64,000 nt of DNA from G963667855 sp963667855 (lineage in GTDB: Bacteria; Planctomycetota; Phycisphaerae; UBA1845): assembly GCA_963667855.2 (NCBI GenBank), contig CAXXKI010000012.1, positions 62,001-126,000 of the forward strand, in the 5' to 3' direction. Position 1 is the stretch's first letter; each line of letters opens with the position of its first letter. Positions 15,836-23,718 of this stretch are shown here, one piece after another. A model generated the notes under the pieces. It saw only the letters and a list, made by a program, of their open reading frames with translations, was not told the DNA's origin and searched no databases. A program made the translations under genes and the position numbers.

Positions 15836-18412
15836 CTATTTAGAGAATCGCGTACTTTTTTTCTTCACCGGGTTATTCCAGTTCCACGCTTTTTCCATAA
15901 GAAATGTGACGAAGATGTACTTGCTTTTTTCCTGAATCTCCTCAGGAGTTAGCGACAAATCTCGTAGATGCTTTGCAGATATTACCTGTTTTTTTTGCGA
16001 AGTCCAGTGTTCCTTGATGGCGTCCCAAAATTTGGGCCATTCTTTTGATTTACCTAAAATGAAGCTTTTTCGGTCAGGTGCACAGGCAAAACTAATCCTA
16101 GTATTCCACGTACTTTCTATTAACAGTTTTTTGCCTGATTGGTCTATTTTATCCCACGACTTTTCAGGGCAGAGGTAGTCCCCAAGTTTTTTTGCTGTCG
16201 TTTTCCAGCCTTGTGCTTCAAGACGCTTTTTAGTTAACTCGTTTTCGAGTTCCTTAATGCGTTCTTCGTGTTCGGATAAACGAGAATTTTCGCTAGTGAG
16301 ATGTGTTAAGAGGTCGGTTTGTTCACTTGAGGATAGATTTCTGATTTGGTCTCGCAATTTTACTAACTCTATTCTTTCCTTGGCGAGCTCTTGTTTTCTT
16401 TTGTCTAGCTTGTCACGATCAGCAATCAGAGCATTGATTGTGTCGAACTTTAGTTTCGTGTCAAGTCGCGTTTGAATTGTTGTGGCGGCCGTATTAGTTT
16501 CGTCAGGATAGGTTTTGCGATTGGGAAAAGCATCGATATCTGTCCAATAACCTATTTGTGCTTTTGTGTTATTTGCAAACCATGCTTTCTCGATAACCAA
16601 AGTGCGAAATAGCTGGTATGCTCTCGTATCAGCGATGTTGGGTGTTAGGCCAAGATACGCAAGGCATTCATCTGAAAAGTTTGATTGATAATTGTTTTCC
16701 CAGGATTTTTTCCTTACAGGTTTATATTTTTTACTCTCTTCTATGGCATCCGTTGTGGAAAAATAAGGATTATTGCGATAAGCTCCCAATTTGATTTGTG
16801 ATCTCCAAGCACGATCAAGTAGTAAAGACTGTTCAGCGTCCGTGAGCCTGTTCCACGTGCGCTCGGGGAACAGGCATGTGGCTAGTTGGTCGGCGGTTTT
16901 GAACCACATGGCTGCTTCAGACTGGGCATCTTCGATGCGTTTTGTTAATAGTTGTTTCTCAAAATCGTTTCTTGCCAGAAGTGATTGATTAGTTTTTGAT
17001 TCTGCCTCGAGTTCCTTGATGCGATTTTCGCTCGCCGATAGATGCCCAGTAATTTCGGTCAACCGAGCTAGTCTAGCGGTTTTTTCGTTTGGGGATATTG
17101 TAGCAATTTCCATCCGCAGTTCTTTTAACGCATCTTTGGCTGCCGATAATTTGCGTTCCCGCAGGTCCAGTTCATCGCGGACTCTGGATTGCTCATTCTT
17201 AAAAATTAATCGTTTGGTTTCTAGTGCGGCATCGTTAGCTTTTCTTTTCTTGTCTAGATCGGCAACAACATCTGCCTTCAGTTTACTTAAATCATGCTCG
17301 TGTTTACTACGACGATTCGCAAGCTCCTTGTCTAGCTCAAGTCGTTGAACGTTTTGGGTTTCATGAAATTCTGTACGTTCCCGAGATAATGCGTTTTCCC
17401 TGCTCTTGACGCTTGCTTCCCGGAGGTCCAGTTGTGTTTTTTGGGTTGTGAGGTGGTGGTGGTTTGGTGAACGGACGATGAAAACGAGTATTGCTAATAT
17501 TGCAGCTACTGTCCATCCTGTCAGTGTAAACCGAACGAGGGTACGCGTGCGTATGCTGATGCGGAAGTCTGTCCACAGAGGGATTCGGACGATAGAATCC
17601 CCATTCCTAAGCGTATCCATTTTGGGCGATGTTTGTGAACTATCTGGTTTGATTGAAGTGTAGTTGTCTAATTCATTTTGGTTTGTTCGAGAAGTCGTAG
17701 TATTTAATTGGCGAACAGCTTGCGAAAGATACATGCAAGCGTCGAGTAGTTTGGCGTAGGTTACATCTTCGTGTGGGTGATCGCTTAAGCGTATTGCCAA
17801 CTCGATTGCTTCTTCGACTGCAGCGGTATTTAGGTTGCGAAATCGCGCATGATGCCTTCCAAGTCGTTGTGCGGTAGAAACAAAGTCATCATTAATCATG
17901 GAGTAGGTAGGGAATCCCTCATCTGCGTCAATCTTTGCTAAGAGGTTAGAAAGTGCCTCAAATAGGAGATGCAGTTTGCGACGTGCGTCGGGTACCTTCT
18001 CGATTTCGTCTAGTGGCATTGTAGGTTCATATCCGTGTGGATCGCGCAATAATGCGTCCTTTATCTCAGGTTCCACTCGGTTAAGTATTTCGTTGATTGC
18101 ACGGTTAAGCTTGTTGCGTGCTCTCTGAAGGTCGCCTCCAGATGGCATCGGTCTATCATCAGGATGAGTTATAGCGTTTCGAACGTCTATGGCAAACAGC
18201 ACTGTTCCCAACTCGGTGAAAAGATGGTTGTTTGCTCTTGTTTTTGGTTTGAGGGTTAGCACGCGTCCATCGTCATCTTCCTCTCGAGGATCGATTATAT
18301 CTAACAGATATTCTAGGGTTCCTCCAAGCTCACGAATTTGGTCCTTGACGTCCTTCTTTCGTAGTGTTACTGGGAGTGGGTTTATTCCGAAGGGGAGTAC
18401 TCTTTCACACAT
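15836..18412 (-). CDS. HEPN-like membrane coiled-coil protein, putative effector
   Basis: 858 residues, last gene of a three-gene operon. The N-terminal ~250 residues are helical and contain V-R-N-A-I-T-H-P-D with Arg78-Asn79 and His83, an R-x4-H motif as in HEPN ribonucleases. One transmembrane helix lies at ~295-316 (W-T-V-A-A-I-L-A-I-L-V-F-I-V). Next comes a long coiled coil (~330-500) rich in Arg, Lys and Glu. The C-terminus has two copies of a module, each a coiled coil ending in R-I-K-E-L-E followed by W-[FK]-T-[AT]-A-[DK]-[QK]-L and then C-[LP]-x-[EK]-[RS]-W; they start at ~460 and ~715. A TGAGGA site precedes ATG 18412. The 37-bp gap to the CARF activator is convergent. The HEPN call rests on one motif and helical context, so ribonuclease activity is inference. 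Confidence 0.6.
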   Translation of the reverse strand: MCERVLPFGINPLPVTLRKKDVKDQIRELGGTLEYLLDIIDPREEDDDGRVLTLKPKTRANNHLFTELGTVLFAIDVRNAITHPDDRPMPSGGDLQRARNKLNRAINEILNRVEPEIKDALLRDPHGYEPTMPLDEIEKVPDARRKLHLLFEALSNLLAKIDADEGFPTYSMINDDFVSTAQRLGRHHARFRNLNTAAVEEAIELAIRLSDHPHEDVTYAKLLDACMYLSQAVRQLNTTTSRTNQNELDNYTSIKPDSSQTSPKMDTLRNGDSIVRIPLWTDFRISIRTRTLVRFTLTGWTVAAILAILVFIVRSPNHHHLTTQKTQLDLREASVKSRENALSRERTEFHETQNVQRLELDKELANRRSKHEHDLSKLKADVVADLDKKRKANDAALETKRLIFKNEQSRVRDELDLRERKLSAAKDALKELRMEIATISPNEKTARLARLTEITGHLSASENRIKELEAESKTNQSLLARNDFEKQLLTKRIEDAQSEAAMWFKTADQLATCLFPERTWNRLTDAEQSLLLDRAWRSQIKLGAYRNNPYFSTTDAIEESKKYKPVRKKSWENNYQSNFSDECLAYLGLTPNIADTRAYQLFRTLVIEKAWFANNTKAQIGYWTDIDAFPNRKTYPDETNTAATTIQTRLDTKLKFDTINALIADRDKLDKRKQELAKERIELVKLRDQIRNLSSSEQTDLLTHLTSENSRLSEHEERIKELENELTKKRLEAQGWKTTAKKLGDYLCPEKSWDKIDQSGKKLLIESTWNTRISFACAPDRKSFILGKSKEWPKFWDAIKEHWTSQKKQVISAKHLRDLSLTPEEIQEKSKYIFVTFLMEKAWNWNNPVKKKSTRFSK

Positions 18413-18499
18413 TCGGTTTTCCTCACTTTCGATAAGGTCATATGCCGATGTTTTTTGTACAATTCCGAGGCGACCATCTATCCTAGCATTTCGCGCAAT

Positions 18500-18706
18500 T
18501 TATTTCGAGCCTTTACCGGCACGCTCAACGAGCGTGATCAAAATGGCCGCTCGAACTAAGGGATCTTTTACGTTCTTGGGGTCCACAAGTCGAAATCTTT
18601 GGATGTGACGATCCCAAACTAATCGAGGTTGGTAATGATCAGTTTCGGCGCATTCGGATATGCGTCGCACAAGTAATGGGTTGGTGTTGGTTATCGATTC
18701 AGTCAT
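18500..18706 (-). CDS. Small protein of the CARF-linked operon
   Basis: 68 residues, not recognised. It is basic, with no membrane segment; the C-terminal half (L-V-R-A-A-I-L-I-T-L-V-E-R) looks like an amphipathic helix. AGGAAGT precedes the ATG. It begins 12 bases after the stop of the 103-aa gene and ends 87 bases before the HEPN-like gene, so co-transcription is likely. It could be an adaptor or inhibitor of the large protein, but nothing in the sequence shows this. Confidence 0.55.
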   Translation of the reverse strand: MTESITNTNPLLVRRISECAETDHYQPRLVWDRHIQRFRLVDPKNVKDPLVRAAILITLVERAGKGSK

Positions 18707-18718
18707 TTTTAGGACTTC

Positions 18719-19030
18719 CTACGCAGAATGTTTCATTGAATCACGAATCCATGATGGATGAGTATGCAGGGCGTTGCGGGCATCCAGAACGATGAGGTCT
18801 AAACCAACATGATGTCGAGTATCGATCGAAACGTGGAATAAATCGGGCGCTATTCTCAGAGCTTCAGCCAAAGCAATGTGTTTTACCTGGTACAATCGCC
18901 GTCGTCCTCGACGTACGGTTTTTGCTAATCGACTTGCTATTTGTGCTTTACGAAACAATGTTTTCGCTGATTCGTGACGCGTTTCCTCGGCGATTTCTTT
19001 GAAGGTTGTGTGGGTTCGTTGGCTGGTCAT
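18719..19030 (-). CDS. First gene of sigma-54 operon, small basic protein
   Basis: 103 residues, not recognised. The N-terminal half is rich in Arg and Lys (A-K-T-V-R-R-G-R-R-R-L-Y) and could bind nucleic acid. The C-terminal half contains D-A-R-N-A-L-H-T-H-P, which recalls the R-N-x-x-x-H pattern of the large downstream protein, though this may be chance. The start at 19030 is fixed by a perfect AGGAGG five bases upstream. It is the promoter-proximal gene behind the sigma-54 element at 19059-19074, so it should be expressed first when the CARF activator fires. Confidence 0.6.
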   Translation of the reverse strand: MTSQRTHTTFKEIAEETRHESAKTLFRKAQIASRLAKTVRRGRRRLYQVKHIALAEALRIAPDLFHVSIDTRHHVGLDLIVLDARNALHTHPSWIRDSMKHSA

Positions 19031-19058
19031 GGGGACCTCCTTTTCTGAAGATCTCCTG

Positions 19059-19074
19059 AGCTTGTTGTGTGCCA
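19059..19074 (-). promoter_or_regulatory. Sigma-54 (-24/-12) promoter
   Basis: Read on the minus strand the sequence is TGGCACACAACAAGCT. It has the perfect TGGCAC -24 box and a GC at -12 with exactly ten bases between GG and GC. The -12 box (AAGC) departs from the consensus TTGC by two bases. Transcription would start near 19048, leaving a short leader with AGGAGG before ATG 19030. It is the only such element I found around the CARF activator. Confidence 0.7.
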
Positions 19075-19448
19075 GAAAAAGGCGCTGTTGATAAATTGCT
19101 CGTAACTACCTTTTTTAGAAAAGACTTAGGGTTTTAGGTGTGAGGAAGGAATGCGGGATTCGATATAATAATTCAGAAAAAATTTAATTAAAATAAGAAA
19201 AATATGAAATGGTTTGAGTTCTAGGAGATACGGTTCGGGATACAAAGCGGTATAGGCGTAGTAACAGGGCTTATGGTGCATGGTTTTGTTTTACAGAGGA
19301 GCACAACGGCGAGTTGTTTTCCGGATTGGGTTTTGGGAAGGTCGTCGATCGCTTCTATGTTGAATAGCACCAGAGATAGAGGCGAGGATTCGCGCACGAA
19401 GCTGCAAAACATAGGTATGGATACCAGAATGTGCCCAGCGTAGGAGTA
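19075..19448. other. Upstream region of sigma-54 promoter
   Basis: About 370 bp, AT-rich in 19080-19210. It is where enhancer sites for the CARF activator would be expected, but I could not see a clear inverted repeat. The small minus-strand frame at 19221-19412 has no supporting ribosome-binding site and I do not call it. Confidence 0.4.
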
Positions 19449-20099
19449 CTACTTGAGCCACTGACGAATTACACGGCCCTCCTCCGAGTAGTGCACGTGA
19501 ATGCGGCGCAGTTTCTGGCCCTGTGATCCTCGCTCTTTCGTGCGTGCTTCCGGGCCGTAGCCGTACGCTTTATATTTCGGGTTTTCGAAAGTAGGCGGCC
19601 CGGTGATCTGCTCCACTTCCTGCCGCGTCATACCATACTTGATGCGATCATAGCGATCCGCCCATGGGTCTGTACCGCCGTCTGTCCCATGCACAATGGT
19701 AACGGTCTGGTTTCCGGTGGCATCATAGTCGTAGCGTTCCACGACCCTCACGTTAACTCCCTTGTCAACGACCACAGCGGAGGTTGGCGATCCGCTCCGA
19801 TTTGTGGTGTAGAAGGTCGAGCGATACTTGCGTTTGGGCTTGTTCTTCACCTCTAGTTCGGCGTCGGCTACCGTGGCCGACTGGTCGCCCCCAACGGACT
19901 CAACTTGCTCTTCTTCAGGGGCTGAGTCCAAATCAGCTCCGGGGGCAGCCGCGACGGACTGCCCTGGTTTGATGGCTGGTTCGGTACACGGTCCTGACGA
20001 ATTTTGAGAGCAAGCCAGGCCGAGCAATCCAACGGCACAGATTACAGTAACCATAACGTTCCGGTCATGATTGTCGGCACGCTTGTTCAACGATCGCAT
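19449..20099 (-). CDS. Lipoprotein with RHS-like segment and BamE/SmpA-like domain
   Basis: 216 residues from ATG 20099, chosen because AGGAGG lies five bases upstream; a longer frame to 20192 has no such site. The N-terminus is a lipoprotein signal with lipobox L-G-L-A-C. After an acidic linker, residues ~105-150 (T-N-R-S-G-S-P-T-S-A-V-V...V-V-E-R-Y-D-Y-D-A-T-G) closely resemble the stretch T-D-H-M-G-S-P-T-A-A...V-V-E-R-Y-A-Y-D-A-H-G of the RHS protein at 38226. The C-terminal ~60 residues, with Y-G-M-T-R-Q-E-V-E-Q-I-T-G-P-P, fit the BamE/SmpA fold of outer-membrane lipoproteins. It is likely exported; the role is unknown. Confidence 0.7.
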   Translation of the reverse strand: MRSLNKRADNHDRNVMVTVICAVGLLGLACSQNSSGPCTEPAIKPGQSVAAAPGADLDSAPEEEQVESVGGDQSATVADAELEVKNKPKRKYRSTFYTTNRSGSPTSAVVVDKGVNVRVVERYDYDATGNQTVTIVHGTDGGTDPWADRYDRIKYGMTRQEVEQITGPPTFENPKYKAYGYGPEARTKERGSQGQKLRRIHVHYSEEGRVIRQWLK

Positions 20100-20257
20100 G
20101 GCTGCCTCCTTGTTTTTGGGTTCGCTCAGTGGATGTTTCCCAGATAACCAAATTCTAAGAGCTATCCTACTCAAACCGTCTGCTCGATTCAACGCAAGGT
20201 GGTGTTCTTCCCGCGTAAAGTCCCTCAGATTAATAAATCCACAGAGTAGATTTTAGG

Positions 20258-20286
20258 TTGACATTAGGGTTCTATTCTGATACCTT
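20258..20286 (+). promoter_or_regulatory. Candidate sigma-70-type promoter of ATPase/kinase operon
   Basis: TTGACA at 20258-20263 and TACCTT at 20281-20286, 17 bases apart, with a TG two bases before the -10 box. If used, the message would have a leader of about 385 bases. Confidence 0.4.
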
Positions 20287-20678
20287 TTCAACGGTCGATT
20301 TCGGGAACACCCTAGGCGGTTCTGTTCCGCCACCCCGGAGTCGGGTTAATTTGAGTCGCACTTTTTCAATCCATTATCTGCGGCTCTTAAAGGTGAAAAT
20401 CACGATGACAATCAAGTACCCTGTAAGGTGGTTTCTGTGCAGACGGAGCTGCGCATGCCCATGTCATGCACTTGTAAGGAGTGTGCTGACATGAAACCAC
20501 AATAACTATCCCAACAAATAAGAATACGAATCTCGATTAACCGTGGAACCGGTACGTCCGTATATTCCCAAGCGGGCGGTGTATATCAAATGGTTACCAC
20601 GAGGCGGGGAATGTATAGGTTTCCCCAGCCACGAAAAACGAACCTTAAATGCTAAATCAGATAAAACGGAGATTAGAT
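20287..20678 (+). other. Long leader of ATPase/kinase operon
   Basis: It contains a GGCGG-TTCTGTT-CCGCC hairpin (about 20314-20330) and a long-range pair GTGGTTTC (~20428) with GAAACCAC (~20491). The latter encloses a possible 29-codon frame from ATG 20405, rich in Cys and Arg, which ends at 20494. None of this is a recognised riboswitch. It could be a regulatory leader. Confidence 0.3.
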
Positions 20679-22565
20679 ATGATCGCTACAAAACGGTGTC
20701 ACAAATTGAAATCAATGTCGGTAGTTGGTGGGTTTCTCGACGGTTTAAACGTTGACTTTGCCGAGGGATTGAATTGCTTGATTGGCCACAGAGGTACGGG
20801 AAAAACCACCGTCCTGGAGTTCGTGCGGTATGCTATCGATGGTTTTTCGACAGGCGATACGGGAGCAACGCACCGTCGCCGGGTGGAGAATCTCGTTAAA
20901 CGCAACCTCGGTGATGGGCGAATTCGCCTGACTATCCAGACCAAGGACGGACTGGAATACATTGTCGATCGCACTACCAGTGGCAACCCGTTAGTGCTTA
21001 CTGCTGACGGACAACCAACGGATATTACCATCAATTCCGGGGGAATCTTCGGCGCTGACATCTTCAGCCAGAACGAGGTGGAAAACATCGCCGACAGCAC
21101 GGAATCGCAGTTAGCTCTAATCGATAGCTTTGTAGCTGAAGAGATGAGCGAGATGGAAACAGCCATAGCTGAGGTTCAAGCCAGATTGCAGGCCAATGCT
21201 AAGACGATTGTTCCGGCCCAAACCACTCTGGGTAAGTTGGCTGATGAACTAACCACACTTAAAAGCGTGGAAGACCGAATCGAGAAACTGGCCGACGTTG
21301 GCGGCGAGAACGCCGACGAAATGAATGTTGCCCAAACCCACAAGGCTCTTCGAGATCGTGAGACACGAGTCTTGGATGAAACCGGTAAGTTAGTTGATGA
21401 ATACACCAAACGGCTTGGCAATGCTGGTGGGCGGTTTGGTACTCGCGTTGATGGAATGTTTCCAAAAGAGATTCTGGAAGGCCCGAATAGAGAGATTCTC
21501 GAAACAGTCCGGCAGGCAATGCAAAAAGCCGGAACTGAACTCGACGCTTTGTTCGATCAGATGGTTGCCGTTTTAAACAACGCTCAAAACGACATCGCCA
21601 ATGAGGTCCAGAAACTCCGAACCAGGCATAGTAGCCAGGAGTTGGCGTTCCGCGATCTGATGAGCAAGTTCAAGGAAGCGCAGGGGCTGGCGACCGAGCG
21701 GGCCGAATGGGAACGAAAGCGTAACGACCTGCTCAATAAAAAACGCCAACACGCGGAATTGAAGACTAAGCTCGAAAAACTGCAATCCGATCGGCGAGAG
21801 TTGATGGATCGACTCACCGATCTTCGCGATCAGCGGTTCCAATTGCGCCAGGCGGTGGCCAATAGAATCACCGATGGGGTTTCCTCGCCGGTGAGGGTAC
21901 GAATAGCTCAGGATGAGAGCCGGGAACCGTATGTAAACTTGCTGTCAGATGCACTTAAACGTGCAGGACTGCACCATAAGACCGTCGCCACCCGGATCGC
22001 CAAGGTGGTCGCTCCATCGGAGCTGGTGACCTTGGTACGTAACCACGACACTGAAGCACTGCAGAAACAAACCGCTTTGAATAACAACCAGGCAGAAAAA
22101 GTTATCTGCGCCTTATCTGACATGGAGACGTTGCTCAGAATCGAAACGGTTAACCTGACTGACTTGCCGCGAATCGAACTGCACGATGGGGATGACTGGA
22201 AAGACTCGTTATCACTTTCCACCGGCCAGAAGTGTACAACGATCTTGCCTATCCTGCTGTTGGAAAGTGAAAACCCATTATTGGTAGATCAGCCTGAAGA
22301 CAACCTCGATAACCGGTTTATCTACGACACGGTAGTCGAGAGCCTGCGAAAGGTGAAGACCAGCCGCCAGCTCATCCTGATTACGCATAACCCGAATATC
22401 CCGGTCCTTGGCGACGCTGCCTGTGTTTTCGTTTTAACTTCGGACGGTGCGAAATCATGGCTATTAAACAAGGGCAATGTAGATACCTGTAAGTCAGAGA
22501 TCATCAACCTGCTGGAAGGGGGAGTGGAAGCGTTTGCCCAACGCCGGGAGAGATACGCATGTTGA
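20679..22565 (+). CDS. SMC/RecF-like ABC ATPase
   Basis: 628 residues from ATG 20679, chosen for GGAG at 20668-20671 seven bases upstream. The N-terminus has Walker A L-I-G-H-R-G-T-G-K-T-T (~35). The middle is coiled coil (~155-420, many Glu/Lys/Leu heptads). The C-terminus has the ABC signature L-S-L-S-T-G-Q-K (~505), Walker B N-P-L-L-V-D-Q-P-E-D-N-L-D and an H-loop L-I-T-H-N. This is the arrangement of RecF/RecN/SMC-type ATPases, which dimerise on ATP around DNA or act as sensors in defence systems. No TOPRIM domain follows, so it is not an OLD nuclease. Its stop overlaps the start of the kinase gene, indicating one translation-coupled operon of ATPase, kinase and regulator. Confidence 0.85.
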   Translation: MIATKRCHKLKSMSVVGGFLDGLNVDFAEGLNCLIGHRGTGKTTVLEFVRYAIDGFSTGDTGATHRRRVENLVKRNLGDGRIRLTIQTKDGLEYIVDRTTSGNPLVLTADGQPTDITINSGGIFGADIFSQNEVENIADSTESQLALIDSFVAEEMSEMETAIAEVQARLQANAKTIVPAQTTLGKLADELTTLKSVEDRIEKLADVGGENADEMNVAQTHKALRDRETRVLDETGKLVDEYTKRLGNAGGRFGTRVDGMFPKEILEGPNREILETVRQAMQKAGTELDALFDQMVAVLNNAQNDIANEVQKLRTRHSSQELAFRDLMSKFKEAQGLATERAEWERKRNDLLNKKRQHAELKTKLEKLQSDRRELMDRLTDLRDQRFQLRQAVANRITDGVSSPVRVRIAQDESREPYVNLLSDALKRAGLHHKTVATRIAKVVAPSELVTLVRNHDTEALQKQTALNNNQAEKVICALSDMETLLRIETVNLTDLPRIELHDGDDWKDSLSLSTGQKCTTILPILLLESENPLLVDQPEDNLDNRFIYDTVVESLRKVKTSRQLILITHNPNIPVLGDAACVFVLTSDGAKSWLLNKGNVDTCKSEIINLLEGGVEAFAQRRERYAC

Positions 22566-23695
22566 TGACAGATCAGTGGAAGGAAATGCTCGCCACCCTG
22601 AATAATAATAGCGACAGCTACTGGCGTGAAAGGTTGGTGATAGCTGAAAGGCTGATCGAAGCTTTCCAGACCGGGCAGATCATCGATACCACGCCCACAA
22701 TACAAAAACTGCTGCGGATCCTGGTTGATGATCCCAAGTGGGAGGTTCGTAAGGTAATCGCTAACGGCTTGAACTTGATTGTGGATGAGGTTTTCGACGA
22801 TTTATCCGCTCGATTGCTTGGTGACGTCAATAGTTTCGTTAAACGGTCAGCCGAGCAGAGTTACGCAATGCGGAGACGCGACCATCGTAATAACAACAAA
22901 CGTGAAGCAGTGGATCGACAACTGGCTAACCGAATGGCACGCCTTCGGGATAAACATGGCCCCGATATAACTGATGAGATTATCGCTATCAGTGATACAC
23001 GGTTTAACCAACTCGCCGGCACCATAGCTCACGATCTGCGAAGCATCCTGACTCACCTGCAACCAGCAGCGTGTCGATTGAAGGGAATCTTAAACGGCGA
23101 AACCGATGAAACGCTCGCCCGGAGCAAGGTTGACCGCATTGTTGACGGCCTGGCTTTCATGGATCGCTGCGTAAGCGATATGGAACGATACACGGAAGTA
23201 CTTCCGGTAAAACATCAAACTGAAGATCTCGCGGAGGTGCTCAAACTCGCCTGCGACATGGCTGCCAAGAACATAGATGAACTCGGTTTTGATTCGCGTG
23301 TCGTTGCTCTGCAGTTGAATGTTCCTACCGATACGCGATGTAGGATTTCGCGGCACTTGTTCATTCTGGCCGTCGTTAATCTGGTGAAAAACGCCTACGA
23401 ATCGTTTATGGAGCGGCAGAAACACCTGCGACGAGGCGAGATAAGCATAACGGCTTACCGGGAAAATGGAGATGTTCGCATTACGATTCACGATAACGGG
23501 ATGGGAATGGCTGCTGAGGATCTGAATGAACTGGCTTCTGGAATCCCCAGGCGAAGGAATAAGGCGAAACGCAGAAGTACCGGGTTCGGTGTACCCATAG
23601 CCAGGAGGTACATCGAAGCTCACGGTGGATCGTTAGTGTTCGATAGCGTCGAGGATGTAGGCACTACGGTTACCATTACATTGCCGTGTAAGTAG
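22559..23695 (+). CDS. HEAT-domain sensor histidine kinase
   Basis: 378 residues (ATG 22559 or 22565; the second overlaps the ATPase stop as TGATG). Residues ~35-110 look like HEAT-type helical repeats (L-L-R-I-L-V-D-D-P-K-W-E-V-R-K-V-I-A-N). The kinase core follows: H box T-I-A-H-D-L-R-S with His158, N box N-L-V-K-N-A-Y-E-S, G1 D-N-G-M-G-M and G2 G-F-G-V-P-I-A-R-R-Y. There is no membrane segment, so it senses something in the cytoplasm. It presumably phosphorylates the regulator encoded 23 bases downstream. Coupling to an SMC-like ATPase suggests that the ATPase feeds the signal, which is inference. Confidence 0.85.
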   Translation: MLMTDQWKEMLATLNNNSDSYWRERLVIAERLIEAFQTGQIIDTTPTIQKLLRILVDDPKWEVRKVIANGLNLIVDEVFDDLSARLLGDVNSFVKRSAEQSYAMRRRDHRNNNKREAVDRQLANRMARLRDKHGPDITDEIIAISDTRFNQLAGTIAHDLRSILTHLQPAACRLKGILNGETDETLARSKVDRIVDGLAFMDRCVSDMERYTEVLPVKHQTEDLAEVLKLACDMAAKNIDELGFDSRVVALQLNVPTDTRCRISRHLFILAVVNLVKNAYESFMERQKHLRRGEISITAYRENGDVRITIHDNGMGMAAEDLNELASGIPRRRNKAKRRSTGFGVPIARRYIEAHGGSLVFDSVEDVGTTVTITLPCK

Positions 23696-23718
23696 TCGGG
23701 GATAGTTGTGAGGGGACT

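Noticed and set aside
20679..22565. OLD-family or RecN nuclease
   Set aside because: The ATPase has the ABC head and coiled coil, but no TOPRIM or other nuclease domain follows.
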